This document shows positions 1 to 12,349 of a DNA stretch of 64,000 nucleotides, one piece after another. The notes below the pieces were generated by a model, which saw only the letters and a list, made by a program, of their open reading frames with translations, did no database searches and was not told the DNA's origin. Position numbers and translations under genes: made by a program. Within the stretch, counting starts at the first letter, position 1. Each line of letters opens with the position of its first letter. The DNA is from Gossypium raimondii (lineage: Eukaryota > Streptophyta > Magnoliopsida > Malvales > Malvaceae), in NCBI RefSeq assembly GCF_025698545.1, contig NC_068577.1, positions 11,051,501 to 11,115,500 on the forward strand, in the 5' to 3' direction.

Positions 1-637
1 CTAGAGAAGGAATCCAATCTAATCCAAGCAATACAAAGGGCACCATCAAAACAAACAAGCAGAGAAATAGGAAGAAAGAATCATCATATCATCATCATCA
101 TCATCTATTCGGTTCAGAGACAAAACTAACAGAGAGGATCAATTGAAGAGAGAGAGTGAAAGGCGAAGACAAGGGTATAAGTAAGGTCGGGACTTTTGTT
201 TTCAATCTTGTCTTGGGGTGTGAGCTCTTTACCATTACTCACTTGCATCTACAGTGCGTGCAAATATGGAACTTCACAACGTAACATGCACGTAAAAAAA
301 ACCACACTGCTGCTAAATCTTTTATCATCTACCACAAGCCAAAAAAAAGTTGACACCAGCAAAACAAATGGGAGAGTGAAATAGACGCTCATCAAGGAGA
401 GGATGAGACAGGAAACAATGGGGAGGTTTTTATTGGGAAACTAAAATCCCAAATCTGAACGCATTAATAAAAAAGCCTGAGGTGTTTTTTTTCTGAAACT
501 CATATAAAACAAAACCAAAAAATAAATCACCTCTATTAAAGATCCTTCCCCAAGGATTTTCCATTTTTCATTTTTTTTCTCCCACTTACCTGTCTCTTTC
601 TTTCATCCCCCTTTTTGCTGTTCTTAGAAAAAGGAAA
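1..637 (+). promoter_or_regulatory. Upstream / 5' UTR region of the TGA bZIP gene
   Basis: No coding sequence is recognised here. The stretch holds purine-rich GA runs (about 130-165), ATC microsatellite-like repeats near 90-110 and a CT-rich block at 580-610 just before the start codon at 638. CT/GA-rich leaders are common in plant 5' UTRs. The transcription start cannot be placed by eye. A short ORF at 196-384 has no family resemblance and is treated as chance. Confidence 0.4.
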
Positions 638-3600
638 ATGCAGAGCTTCAAAGCTGCAGCACCTCATACTACCCCAGACATGTTTTGCCACTCTTCTTTT
701 TTTCTTAGGTATATTTACTTGCCCTTCACCTTAAGCCATCGTTTTGGTATACAAGTCTCAATGGTTACACTTTTGTTTATGCATGTAAAAGAGAAAACAA
801 AGACTTTTTCTCTAACTCTTTTCGGTGTCTCCGTTTTTTGTTTGTGTTTTGAGTTGAAAAACAGGGGGGACGACGATTTTAATCCCGCTAATGCTTTTCA
901 TCACGATGATTCTGTTGACTTAAGCTCAAGTATTCTCTTTTTATCTAAAAATGCATGCTTTTATATATATATATATATATTCTTTACTGCTCTTTGCTAC
1001 TTTAAGCTTTTCTAACTACCTTTTTCTGTTTATAAAATTTTCTTGTAGGCTCCATTTTTAGTTTAAAATCCAGTAATGTTGATGTTGTAGGCAATAGCTT
1101 GCACTATGACGCCTTCAGCACGGTACTCAAACCAATCTTTCTCTTTGTACATGTTTTTGTATGGTGCTGATGTTGTATGCAAATGTTTTTGCTTTGCTGC
1201 AGGGAATCAGGGCAGCAGAGATAGTTTCAAGTGGGACGGGGTGTTTGGATACAGGGCAGTTCATGTATCAGAAAGGGACAACGTTGGGGAATGGGCATAT
1301 TGAAAACTGGGGTGACTCTGGCCTTGCTGATAATAGCCAACAGACTGACACTTCTACTGATGTTGACACTGATGATAAAAACCAGGTTTTGTCTCTCTGT
1401 TTCTTCAATGTTCAAGTGCTAAAGATCATGTTTTGTTCTAAAAGTTTTGCTAAAGGTGTAGTAGTAGAAACTCATGGTACTTCTTGATAACTAGGAATTA
1501 ATGGGGATAATTATTAGTTCATACTTGGTAATGGTCTTGCAGCTTCAACATGGAGCTATTATAACCGTGGATCAGTCCAAGTTAAAAACTGGTGATCAAA
1601 AGGTTGTAACATTATTTAAGTTGTGGTGGGGTTTAGTTTCAATTTTCGAAAGCTAACTGAGTTGCCTTTTTGCTTACAGACACTTCGGCGGCTGGCTCAA
1701 AATCGAGAAGCTGCAAGGAAGAGTAGATTGAGAAAGAAAGTAACGTGTTTATTGCTGGTTATAATTTTTTTTCCCTTTTTAGCTCTTTGTTTCTCTGTGG
1801 TGGATAAATGGGATTTTAGGGGTCTGAGTGATTAGGCCTTCAATTGTGAAGTATGGAATTTAGGTACATGTTCACTTTATAGTGAATCAGCCTTTTGAGT
1901 GTTAAGGACTAGTCATTATAGTGGTCACTGGTCAGTATGGAAGAATCGACAAATTGAGGTTGTATCCATGTATGGGAAAGGTAGGATGCATGGCATTGGG
2001 TTTTAGCATGATGGATATGTCATCTGTTGCGCCTAAATGGAATGTTGCTGACAATAGTTGTTCAAGGTATTGGAATAAAACTTGAGTGACCTTTTAGGTG
2101 TAGTTGATTTACCTTTTTCTTTAAGTGTTTAATTCCACGCCTCAAATAAAATATGGAAGTGGTACACCCCACTGTCTTAAGTCTTCAGGTGAATATTAAA
2201 CCAGATGCATCTGGTTGGATCGTTTATAGATTTTTGTTTTTGGATAGGCATACGTCCAGCAGCTTGAGAGCAGTCAACTTAGGCTTACACAACTAGAGCA
2301 AGAGCTTCAAAAAGCACGACAGCAGGTATGCGGAGTAGTTCATTTTATTATGTTTTTATTGATCCAACCCCATAGGTCAAAAGGTATTTTAATTAGTGTA
2401 TAAACCAAAGCTATCTTTGTGTCTAATTACCTTCATGTTTTAATGCAGGGTTTTTTTATTGCGTCTGGACTTTCCGGTGGCCACGGCCTTTCTGTTAGTG
2501 GAAATGGTGAGGAGGTTTTCGACACTGTTTTGGGTGTCTGTTCATGGTGTTTAACTAGTTTCTTCTTTTTTCGTTCTTTCCTCTATAAGCTATCCCGTAA
2601 GAGTTTTAGTTCATGGTAACTGCAAACGCACAAGCCACCAATGGCAGTACCAGTTGTATGTGGTAGTGCTTTTCAACGCTTTAAACTTGTGATCTCAAGC
2701 ATTGCTTATCATCTGCATGCTCATTTATTCAGTGGTGAAGTTAATCATGTTGCATGGAGGACCATATTCCCTGCATTTTAGTAAATTATGTAGTAGATTG
2801 TAGTATCGTGCAGTATAATGGGACCATTAGAGATAAAGGCAATAGCTTATAAAACATATTGTAGAGATGATTTCCTCACATGGTTCAATGGTTTTACTTC
2901 CAGCAGCCTTGGCCTTTGACATGGACTATGCTCACTGGCTCAATGAACATCAACGGCTGATTAATGACCTAAGATCAGGTCTTAATTCTCATCTAGGAGA
3001 CAGTGAATTGCGCATTCTTGTTGAGAGTGTGATGGCACATTATGATGAGGTTTTCAAGCTAAAAAGCATTGGTGTAAAGGCAGATGCATTTCATATGCTT
3101 TCTGGCATGTGGAAAACACCTGCAGAGAGGTGTTTTATGTGGTTGGGCGGATTCCGTTCCTCCGAACTTCTCAAGGTGTTTTACTCTTTCGACATTTTTC
3201 TTGTTCTATTATCTTTCTTTTGAAGTATCCGTTTTGTTTGACAGCTCTTTGATTTTGATACTTTAGATACTTGGAAACCACCTTGAGCCTTTGACAGACC
3301 AACAATTAATGGGCATATGTAATCTGCAGCAATCCTCCCAACAAGCTGAAGATGCCTTATCACAAGGAATGGAAGCTTTGCAACAAGCTCTAGTAGACAC
3401 TCTTCCATCTGCATGTTTGGGTCCTACTGCCTGCGGGAATGTTGCAGATTACATGAGCCAGATGGCTATTGCAATGAGCAAGCTTGCTACTTTGGAGAAC
3501 TTCCTTCACCAGGCTGACCTATTGAGACACCAAACTCTGCAGCAAATGCATCGGATTTTAACCACTCGCCAAGCAGCCCGAGCCCTGCTAGTTTTTAGTG

Positions 3601-3659
3601 ATTACAACTCACGCCTTCGGGCACTTAGCTCTTTATGGTTAGCCCGACCTAGAAACTAA
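638..3659 (+). CDS. PAN: TGA-class bZIP transcription factor, PERIANTHIA-like
   Basis: Ten coding exons were read: 638-708, 865-929, 1091-1122, 1203-1385, 1543-1602, 1680-1739, 2248-2325, 2449-2506, 2904-3175 and 3267-3659. They total 1272 nt (423 aa) and all phases agree. Residues about 145-157 are the basic region (NREAARKSRLRKK). A leucine zipper follows (about 160-180), then the DOG1/TGA domain with MLSGMWKTPAERCFMWLGG, and the typical TGA end LRALSSLWLARPRN. The N-terminus (MQSFKAAAPHTTPD, then CLDTGQFMYQKGT and TDTSTDVDTDD) is the Arabidopsis PAN signature rather than that of TGA1, TGA2 or TGA9. TGA factors bind TGACG elements in the nucleus; PAN controls floral organ number with ROXY glutaredoxins (family knowledge). 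The acceptor of exon 9 could also be 3 nt later (2907). The family is certain, the PAN assignment strong. Confidence 0.9.
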
Positions 3660-3997
3660 TGATAATTCTTTCATTCCATGAAGCTTTTGTTGATTTCATT
3701 AATGCTTTTTGCACATATTGATGCGGTTCTGCCATATATTGCACCTTCTTTCACAACCCATTGAAGGTGATGGGATGGCCATGTAGAAACATGATGGTTA
3801 TGCTATGATTGTAATTTCATTTACTAAACTGAGAAAATTTTCCAATATTGGCCTATAGAGCTGGCATTATTTTAAATAGCGCTCTATGTTAAGTAGAACA
3901 TTTTAATGCTTGAAAGTATTTAACAACATATTATTATTAACATTTAGATCTTTGAAAGTAACCGACAAAGCTTAAGATGTATATTCTCCTGTCTGGT
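3660..3997. other. Convergent 3' intergenic region
   Basis: This 338-bp stretch separates the stop of the PAN-like gene (+) from the stop of the small minus-strand gene. It is AT-rich and should contain the 3' UTRs and poly(A) signals of both. I see no gene in it. Confidence 0.5.
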
Positions 3998-4354
3998 TCA
4001 TGATTGTTTGGTTGTGGGCCGTGTGTTTTTTCTCTTGCTCATTCTTGAAGGCCTCCGCCATCTTCTGGAATTGTTGATGTGGGGGATGAACACTCCAGTA
4101 CCAGTTCTATTGCTATTATCATTTCTCCATAGATTTGAAAGCCAAGTTGGAGCTGAGCTCGTCTTCTCGCCGGCACACCAACTGAAATAACTTGCATGTC
4201 TTAAGCGACATAGATTAGCAGCCCCCCTGGTTGGTGGGGAGTTGTTAGTTTCAGTTTGTTGATAATCGTCGTCGTCTTCAGCTGTTAAAAGTAGAATCTG
4301 TCTTCTAATTTCAGCATAGAAACCATCGTCTTCATAGTCCATGTCCATGTCCAT
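3998..4354 (-). CDS. Small uncharacterised plant protein, 118 aa
   Basis: This is a single-exon ORF. The first ATG in frame is at 4354 and gives [19 protein letters not shown]. The open frame extends upstream to about 4492 but only with a TTG codon, so the longer 155-aa reading is not preferred. The protein has an acidic N-terminus, a conserved-looking helix ([14 protein letters not shown], about residues 15-28), a Ser/Cys-containing middle, a GTGVFIPHI motif near residue 90, and a basic Arg/Lys-rich tail. The pattern of an acidic helix followed by a GTGVFIP motif and basic tail fits a family of small plant proteins of unknown role that I have seen without a name. It is convergent with the PAN-like gene. 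No function is proposed. Confidence 0.6.
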   Translation of the reverse strand: MDMDMDYEDDGFYAEIRRQILLLTAEDDDDYQQTETNNSPPTRGAANLCRLRHASYFSWCAGEKTSSAPTWLSNLWRNDNSNRTGTGVFIPHINNSRRWRRPSRMSKRKNTRPTTKQS

Positions 4355-4465
4355 GGGAAAAAGAGAAGTTGGGAGTAAGGTGGAAATTAAGGCTTGAAGA
4401 GCAAGTGGCGTGGTTGGAGAATTTATAGGAGAATCTGGAGAAGAAGTAACATTGTTTAGGGTCAA

Positions 4466-5280
4466 TGTCTCAGGTCCAAAGAAACCTTGATGACTTTAAG
4501 TGTCTCCAAATGGATCTTTGAATGTCCCACTTTTTGTATGTTAGTTCATGTTTGTCTCTTAATTGCATTTATTTAATACAAACCCCTTCGAGAACTGGTT
4601 TGTGAAGCCAAGTGGATTAGAAAGAATGATTCAGGCCTTGTATTTACACTCCACTTTCAAAACCATTGAATCATGACTAAGAAAATGATTTGAGTTCATG
4701 GAATCTGATCAAGGATTTTTTTTTTTAAAAATTAAATAAATTTAAAATTTTACCTAAATAGCGAAAAATTTATGATTCAATATGGGTCCCCAGTACAAAA
4801 TTTCTCGCCTTTAATCTCAAAACTTGATAATTTCATCATCCGAAACAGTTGATAAGGCCATGTTTTCTCTCCTCTTGCCATGCCATGATAATTTATGTTT
4901 TCTCTTTTATGATAATTTAATTTATTGTACTAAATAATTTTAATTAAATGAATTTATATTTTAAAAAGAAAATCGTCTGAATTAAGAGGAAAACAATAAT
5001 TAAGGGTATCAAATAACAACTTGTTGACTTGACTGCTATGACGGATACCGTATCAGTCGAGTGGTTAAACCATAAAAATATGAATATTTGCCTATTTGGT
5101 ACGTAAAGTTGATCAACCAACCCCCCTTTGAAATATTTTTTGGGATTCTCTGGTTTCTTCATTTCCCATGACCATGTGCTAGTAGCCATTTTTTCAGCCC
5201 AATCCCTTCTACAACAATAGGATTGCTTGTTTATGAACAAAAATAAATAAATAAAAACGCCTCCAATAAAGTGGTCTGGC
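4466..5280. other. Intergenic, no gene seen
   Basis: AT-rich sequence lies between the small minus-strand gene (to its right is its upstream side) and the 3' end of the PP2A A-subunit gene. The minus-strand ORF at 4944-5360 shows no family resemblance, overlaps the last PP2AA exon in another frame, and is rejected. Confidence 0.4.
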
Positions 5281-8200
5281 CTAGCTTGACATGGTGACCT
5301 GATCGATTGACTGAAGTCCTTGGACTGCAAAATAACGGACATCAACATCTGGGTCCTCACTCAGCTCTACCAAGCATGGACGTATCGTCTTCTCCACCAC
5401 CTATTGCAACAATTCATTACATAATTATGAAGAAGGCAGAGCCGAAAGCAATCAAAATAAAAAATTGGAATACTTACAGACTGATCAACTACTGAAATCA
5501 GAGACTGCAAAACCTTCGCAACATTAAACTTAATATTGGGAACCCTGCAGAGAGTAAACAGTTAAAGACATCACTAATTGGGGAATACTATATACATAAT
5601 ACACCTTCATTATCAATTTTTTGCTAACCAACCTGTCTTTTGATGCATTGACAACAACTGGCAACAGTTTAGAACATGTTATTTCTGAGCCCAAAACAGG
5701 ACCAAGGAGAGAAATAGCACGAAGAAGGGTCATCCGATGAAGATAGTGTGAATCATTAGCTATCTCTAGTACCTGTGCAGATAACACCCCCAACTTTCAC
5801 ATTAAACAAAACTGTCAAACCCAATGAGAAAAGGTGCAGATTAGGAGGGCGGCTTTCACGAAACCATTCTGCATAAAATTTTATTTTTTGGCCATAAGGA
5901 TGCTAATAAAACAGACCAGAGACTGAAGGACTAGGACAGACATCAGTTCAAATTTCAGATTACACTTCTTATTTGCTTTCGGTAGCAAAAATAAACACAC
6001 TTTTCTGCTTTTACTTCTTGCTTTTTGGGTGAAGAAGATCAATTGTCAATATTATTGGACAGACCTGTGGAATAATATGCTGCATCGCCCAATCTGGGCC
6101 AAATTCTTCAGCAAGACGCTTTAAATTGTTAGCAGCTGCATCTCGAATAGAGTAAACCTGTAATAATTACAATGCACAATAGTGCTTAAGATAGAAATCA
6201 TACCATTGTTTGGAATCAGGGTATAATAATTAACAACCCAATGAGAAAAGCATTCACATATTAAATAGAGTTCTCAGTTTGTATGTTACTCCCTCCTAGC
6301 TGCCCTTAAATATGCTCCTCTTCCAATTTACCATAAAACTTGAAATGCTGGTTAAATAACCACTTTCTTGGAAATTGTGCATTTTCAAACTAAACAAAAC
6401 TTAGAAAGGAAAGAATATTTCATGAGAAAGTCAACAATATATTCAATTATTTGAAATTTTCCTTTCCTGTCTTAAAGCCATCAAAAGTAATATAACTAGA
6501 GAATCTCGTCCTGGATCTTTATTCAATGCATAGTTGCCCAAAACTATAAGTCTACTCATAAAAGAAATATTAGATATACAGGAAGGTTCTAAGGAAATAA
6601 CTAGAAAATGTGAAAAACTATAAGAGAAAGATAAAGAGTACAGAAATATGGCAACATGCAAAGAAAACATTTTTTGGCAACGACTAATAACATGCGTTCC
6701 ATGCAAGATGGGAGAAAGACACAAACCTTATCCTGCAACCATTGCATGCAAAGGCCACCAAGTTTATCATCAAAAAACCCAACCCCTAACTGATTTGCCA
6801 ATAATGGTATATACTCAATTATTGCAAGTCGAACCCTCCAATGCCTATCCTCAGCGAGCTCAACAATGGCTGGTAGTAAGGATTGGGACAATAGATCAAT
6901 CCCAATAACCTGCCAGTAAGAGTTAATTTAGAAAACCTGAAAGCTGCTTGAGAGAATGCAGTTACTTTCAATCATAAAGGTTACACCTAGGATGCACTAA
7001 AAGCATGTACACTAGTAAATAGAGAGTTGTATTAAAACTTGAATCTATTCATTATTAGTAACCACTCCTGAGAACCTGCTGCCATTCAGCTTCAACTGGT
7101 TTATATGGTTAATAAAAGTTGAAATTTCAAGCAAAAGCAAAGCAATTGAGGCAGCAAAACATAAGCAGATCAGCACAGACAGAAAACAGCACTGAAGCTT
7201 TAAGTTGCAGCTAACCTGATTCACTTGATCAAGTTTGCTGATTATGTTGAGCCGCACATCAGGGAATTCATCCTTCAAAAGGGAGAGAAATATTGGAAGA
7301 AGCTGCTCGATTGTTGCATCCTGCAAGGACCATGAAATGGAGTTCAATAAACCCATAAAAGCAATTTAATCCAGAATCTTGATGCATCCAGCACAACATT
7401 GAGAAATCTGTTAAGACAACCACAAGTGAAGAATACAAATAAAAAGACATTATATCCAAACTCACTTGCTAGGAGAAATTTACGTTGGTAAAATCAATCA
7501 TTTCTAGCTTGTATTTACTAGTCATAAATTACCAGCAAAAAAAAACCTTACTTTCTATGATACTTCCTTATCGAGGAATTACTCTATAATACATTATCAG
7601 CGTTAAAAAACCTTAATTTCTATGATACTTCCTTATTGAGGAATTACTCTATAATACATTACCAGCATAAAAAACCCTTACGTTCTATGATACTTCCTCA
7701 TCAAGGAATTACTCTATGCTCTTACCTTCCCAAGGACAGGAGCCATTCCCATCACAACTGAAGCCAAAGCAGCGCGGACATGCTGGGAAGAATCCAATGA
7801 CAGTTCCTGTAAAAGGTATTTGCAAATTGCAATGCATTGAAATGAGAAGATGGCCAATATATTTAACATAACATGAAACACAGAGCGCTTATTCTCCAAT
7901 AAGATATTTTCATAGAGGACCGGAAGCTTCTTATTATAACTGTATGTACCTTAACACATGGAAGAATGTGTTGGATTGCAAGTTCTGGACTCAAAATTTG
8001 ACAAAATTTAGTTACTTTTCCTGCAGCTGCAATGCGAACTTCAGCCTCATTATCACGAAGTAACCGCACATATGCAGGAAGCAAATCAGTCCTGAAAACA
8101 CAATCGACATGTATAAGAAGTCACCAAGAAAACTCCACCTTAGGTTAGCAGGACTGATAACGGTACAGGGGCAAAATTCCATCTATATGACATAGTATAT

Positions 8201-11010
8201 TTTATTAGCGGCTATGCAATAAATAAATACCTAATAGGCTCTGGTCCCACAGCTTCACAAAGTTCATATAATTGATTTGCAACCATATAACGCACACGCC
8301 AAGATTTGTCCTGTTAGTTACAAGAAATAGAGCAAATATAAGAGCACGTAGAATCCACAAAACTGTTTTGACACTAAAGATTCCTAAAATCATCACAGAA
8401 TCTTTTATATGCAAAAGAAAACTCAGGAAACTCAATAGCATTTGCACCCCCATACCCTTCTGGTCGCTTAAAAGAGTTTATTAGATCATGAAAATAGATC
8501 AAAACAGAAGTATAACTACACCATAAATATTGCCATGCAACAGAATAAAGTCTTCTGGTCACTTCTTGAGGACTGACTTCCAAAAGTCAACCTCCATATC
8601 ATGTAACCACAGCTTCATGCACTTTTAATATGATACCCAATAGATCATACAGCATTAAAAGAATTATTAAATTATTAGTAGAAGATTATATAAGACATGG
8701 CACACAAGATTATATAAAAAGAAAAGGACAATAAAATTTGTAAAACTCACACAAAATTAAATTTAAATGAGACAAATAGTGAAATTCACATTAAGTGTCT
8801 ACACATATACCTGGGAGAAATTAACAATTACAGGGAGAATACGTGCAGCACAATCCTGGGGCTCTAACAACTTTCCAAGAGCAGCACATCCCTCAACAGC
8901 CAATAATCGAACTGTATCTTGATCTGATACACAAATTTATAGAAGTTTCTTGTGTGAACTCATGAAAAATAAATGTAAGATACATAAAAACTAAATGAAT
9001 AAATATACCAGTTCAGCTACTAATGCTTTTACTATAACCATTAAAAAAACACTAATAATATCAGTTTTATCAGGAATCTATCATTGCAACACTCCAGCAT
9101 GATAAATCTATGATTCTGATGCTAGACCCTGCCTGCAAAGCTATCAGGTTTCCTCCCCTATGTCCATATCCCACAAATCACTTGCAGGTTGAAGCAGTCT
9201 TGGGAGGATGATTAACCTTTTATTTGTTGCTAAGTTTACATCCATCAATATTCTACATGGCACACTTATTATAATTTGATGCAAAGAAAAAAAAAGCCCT
9301 CCATCAACATTCGATAACAAGTCAAGCAAGACTGCTAGCCTATTACCAAGTAATTAACAAACTAGTCAAGTACATTCAATATGGAAAACAAAAATCAATT
9401 TTGTTTTTGAGCAAGATGGCCTAAAGAATACTTGACAAAACCTCAGTAAGGAAACGAAGTCAATTACTAAAAACCAGGCAGCAGTAGAGGAAGCACAGAA
9501 CCAGCATCCACGTGTGGAAAGATAAATAATGTAAGCTAAAAACTACAGAGATTTTCCTCAACCAAGCATGTCTAAACCATTCAAATTACCATCTTGTGTA
9601 AGATCCTCAAACATTTGCATGATGTCAGCCTTCAAGTGAGCAGATTCAACTGTTCCAGCAAATTTCCACAGATTTGACGCAGCAGACCTTCTTACCATGG
9701 GCATGTCATCTTGACATAGTTGACCGTATATCGACCGTAATTCTGTTTTCAATGTCTCAGGGGCACTTGGATAAGCAATGTGAAACAGCCCACAGGCTGA
9801 AACTCGAGCTGTAAACCATTCTCCAGCAGCCAGCCTCTGAAAATTTAAAATTTGGAACCATAAAGGATGCCAGCCAAGAGTAGTTTGCATAAAAAATAGA
9901 ATGGTGCCAAACTAGAATGGCTCAAAGAAATACACATAATCCGCGTAGGATTTGATTACAGGTAATGTCTATGTGGGAGTAACTCCAGTCCATCAAATGA
10001 GTCTGTTTTCTAATTTTCTTTTTCACTATTATCCACTATGGCCATATTAGCTGCAGATAGGTCTCCGGTGATATTATTAAGTGCTAAATATTACGTATTA
10101 ACAGTTAAGTGATTTTATGTTTTAAGCATGTTTGGTTATGTAAGCGAACTATAACTGGAAATGATATTTTAAAGCGACAATGTGAAAGTTTTCAGTATGG
10201 AAGGGCCAGCTTTTTACTTTGAGGGAGAATGCATTTAGATAGAACCATTTTGAAAACTTTTAATAATAAAACAAGCTACCTTTACTATTATTTAAATTCC
10301 ATTCTTTTATTGTTTTCATTGTCCTTCACATAAAAAATGTTTCACAACTAGTTGAAAGTTGAAAGAGTTTCAAAATTCATTGTCTCCAGTTACCATAGCT
10401 TGCTTAACTAAATCAGAAACTCAATTTCAAACCTACACCGAACAGTTTCTTGGCACACAGCTTAAGCAACAAAAAAGCTTTTTTTTCTCAATGTAAATTA
10501 AGCACTTAATAATCATTATTGAGAGTTTTATAGTAAACAGAAACTAAACCTCACTAAACAGTAGGAAAATACAGCAATGAAATAAATAACACCAAATCAA
10601 GATATGAAAAGTCTAACCTTAACTAAAGGAGTAAACCACTCAATCAAATCATTCTCCCTCATCTGAGATCCAATTTTGCATAATGACTCAACAGCTTTGT
10701 CCCTTACACAGGTTTCCTCAACAGTGCAAAGGGTTTCCAAAGGCGTCAGCAAAACATGGGCATGCTCAACACCCCCGACATAGGGAATAAACACTCCCAG
10801 CTCCTCAGCCATAGCAAGAAGCACCTCATCGTCATCATCATTGTTTTCACTGAGAAATGGAATTAATTCCGACCTGGTTCGCTCTTCCCCGAGAGCACGT
10901 GCAATTGTCGAAAGCCTACGGATCGAGTTTAAACGAAGTTGGATATCGTCATTTTTTAGCTCATCTATCAGGACAGCTATTGGATACAGTGGTGCTTCAA
11001 CCGTAGACAT
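5281..11010 (-). CDS. PP2AA2: PP2A 65-kDa regulatory (scaffolding) subunit A
   Basis: Twelve coding exons were read in transcript order: 11010-10618, 9836-9590, 8923-8811, 8310-8231, 8091-7950, 7806-7726, 7320-7216, 6909-6727, 6157-6065, 5772-5633, 5544-5478 and 5400-5281. They total 1764 nt (587 aa), the length of Arabidopsis RCN1/PP2AA proteins. The chain is all HEAT repeats: it opens [18 protein letters not shown], contains [20 protein letters not shown] and ends SIDQVTMSS. That ending matches the A2/A3 paralogues rather than RCN1. The A subunit holds the catalytic C and a variable B subunit and steers dephosphorylation in auxin transport, ABA and ethylene signalling (family knowledge). 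A 5' UTR exon likely ends at 11421 (donor GTAAGA). One oddity is Trp at residue 188 (codon 9666-9668), where relatives have Gly. The A2-versus-A3 choice is uncertain. Confidence 0.95.
7529..7721. repeat. Three tandem copies of a 65-bp unit in a PP2AA intron
   Basis: The segment TTCTATGATACTTCCT recurs at an exact 65-bp spacing, three times, each followed by GAGGAATTACTCTATA-like sequence. The last copy ends within a few bases of the 5' splice site of exon 6 (exon boundary 7726). The copies differ at several positions, so the array is not recent. Confidence 0.85.
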
Positions 11011-11420
11011 CGTGTTCCAATGCCTGGCAGCTTCAACTGACTAGTTTAAATCTGAAAAAGCTCACAGTAGACCATTTCAAATAAAAATTAAATCTTTTGT
11101 CCTTAAATCTCATGATTCAATAATACTTACAAGTAATTAAAACAGATAAAATTTGATGAACAGATCAGTCCCAGACAAAAATAAATAATTCAAATCCACA
11201 AAGTTTCAAAGAAATTTTGGATGTAGAAAGAAAAAATGGAAATGGAACTATAAATTTGGAAAATGAAAATGGCAGGCACTGTAAGATCGGAAGGTGACAT
11301 AACTCCAAATTAGTAACTAAATAATCAATATATCCTTTTTTTTGTTAAAAAAGAGAGCTGAAAATGTCAGAGAAGAGCGATAAAAATGAGAAATGGGAAG
11401 TGGGGAGTGATTAATCTTAC

Positions 11421-11510
11421 CGATCTCGACGCCTTCCCGCCGGCTGTCTCTCTCTCTCAAAACAAGAAAAGAAATATTTTCGATTTTCGTCTCTACTTAA
11501 CTTGATGGCT
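11421..11510 (-). promoter_or_regulatory. Probable 5' UTR exon and promoter of PP2AA gene
   Basis: A minus-strand GA/CT-rich leader around 11421-11480 ends in GATCG followed by a good donor, GTAAGATT (11420 leftwards). That implies a 5' UTR intron of about 400 nt ending just before the ATG at 11010 (candidate acceptor at 11024). Leader introns are common in plant PP2AA genes. The transcription start itself is not visible. Confidence 0.45.
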
Positions 11511-12088
11511 TTAGTGGGTATATTAGGATTCATAAAATTTCCGTACTTTTTTGGGCTAATTAATCACTAGGCCCTGAACTTGCTTTCTTTACAAAAACGT
11601 CTAAAGCCTAACAAAAGAGGAATATGGCCCAATGGTTCCTTTAGAAGCTCCACAAAATAATTTGCCTCTTTATTCTTCCTGATTTGAAATTTAATTTTTT
11701 TATTTTTATTTTTAGAAATTCAATTATTCTATTTTTTATATTGAAGTTTAATTATTGGTATCATTAAATCATTTTATTAAATTTATTGATATAATATTTT
11801 AAAATAAAATAAATATTCACTTGAAAAATAACATCGTAATGGACTCAAAGTTAACAAAAAGTTTTAACGTTGTTAACAATTGAACTCGTATATTTAAATT
11901 TTAATGGTAAAGGTACTAAATTCTTTAAAATAAAAATAGAAGATTTAAATTTTAAATTCATAAAAATATAAGGATTTAAAGCATATTTTAATCAAATATT
12001 AACTACAATTATTTTTATGTAAAAGAATCTTTTTGTAAAAGTCAAAAGAGAAATTACTTCAATTACTTAAATTCAAAGTCGACATAAC
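11511..12088. other. AT-rich intergenic, no gene seen
   Basis: This stretch lies between the PP2AA promoter side and the MULE left end. It has long AT-rich runs and no recognisable coding sequence. Confidence 0.4.
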
Positions 12089-12097
12089 CCCTTCTCA

Positions 12098-12245
12098 GGC
12101 TAATTTTTATAAATATGCTGAAAAAAAAGTAATTGAAAACCTAGGCTAAAACTTTAAAAATTTACCGATCTACGTTGTTTTTGGAGAGAGAAAGAAAAAT
12201 GTGTGAAAACACGCCCTGTAGGATGCGTTTTCACTTAGGTAAAAA
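12098..12245 (+). repeat. Left terminal inverted repeat of the MULE
   Basis: This arm pairs with 21385-21533 in inverted orientation. The best-conserved cores are the outermost 30 bp and the GAGAGAAAGAAAAATG block about 100 bp in. The arms are visibly diverged, which implies an old element. Confidence 0.75.
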
Positions 12246-12349
12246 TTATTTTTTTCTTGCGGTTGGAAATTAGAAATTTGTAGATTGATTTTTATCCATG
12301 TTTAAGATAGACATGATTACAATTTTTAAAGAATGTTTGAATTTACAGT

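Noticed and set aside
1161-1487. 108-aa ORF as a stand-alone gene
   Set aside because: It contains exon 4 of the PAN-like gene running into introns on both sides.
3998-4465. 155-aa version of the small minus-strand gene
   Set aside because: The extra 37 residues begin with a TTG codon; the first ATG in frame is at 4354, so the 118-aa form is used.
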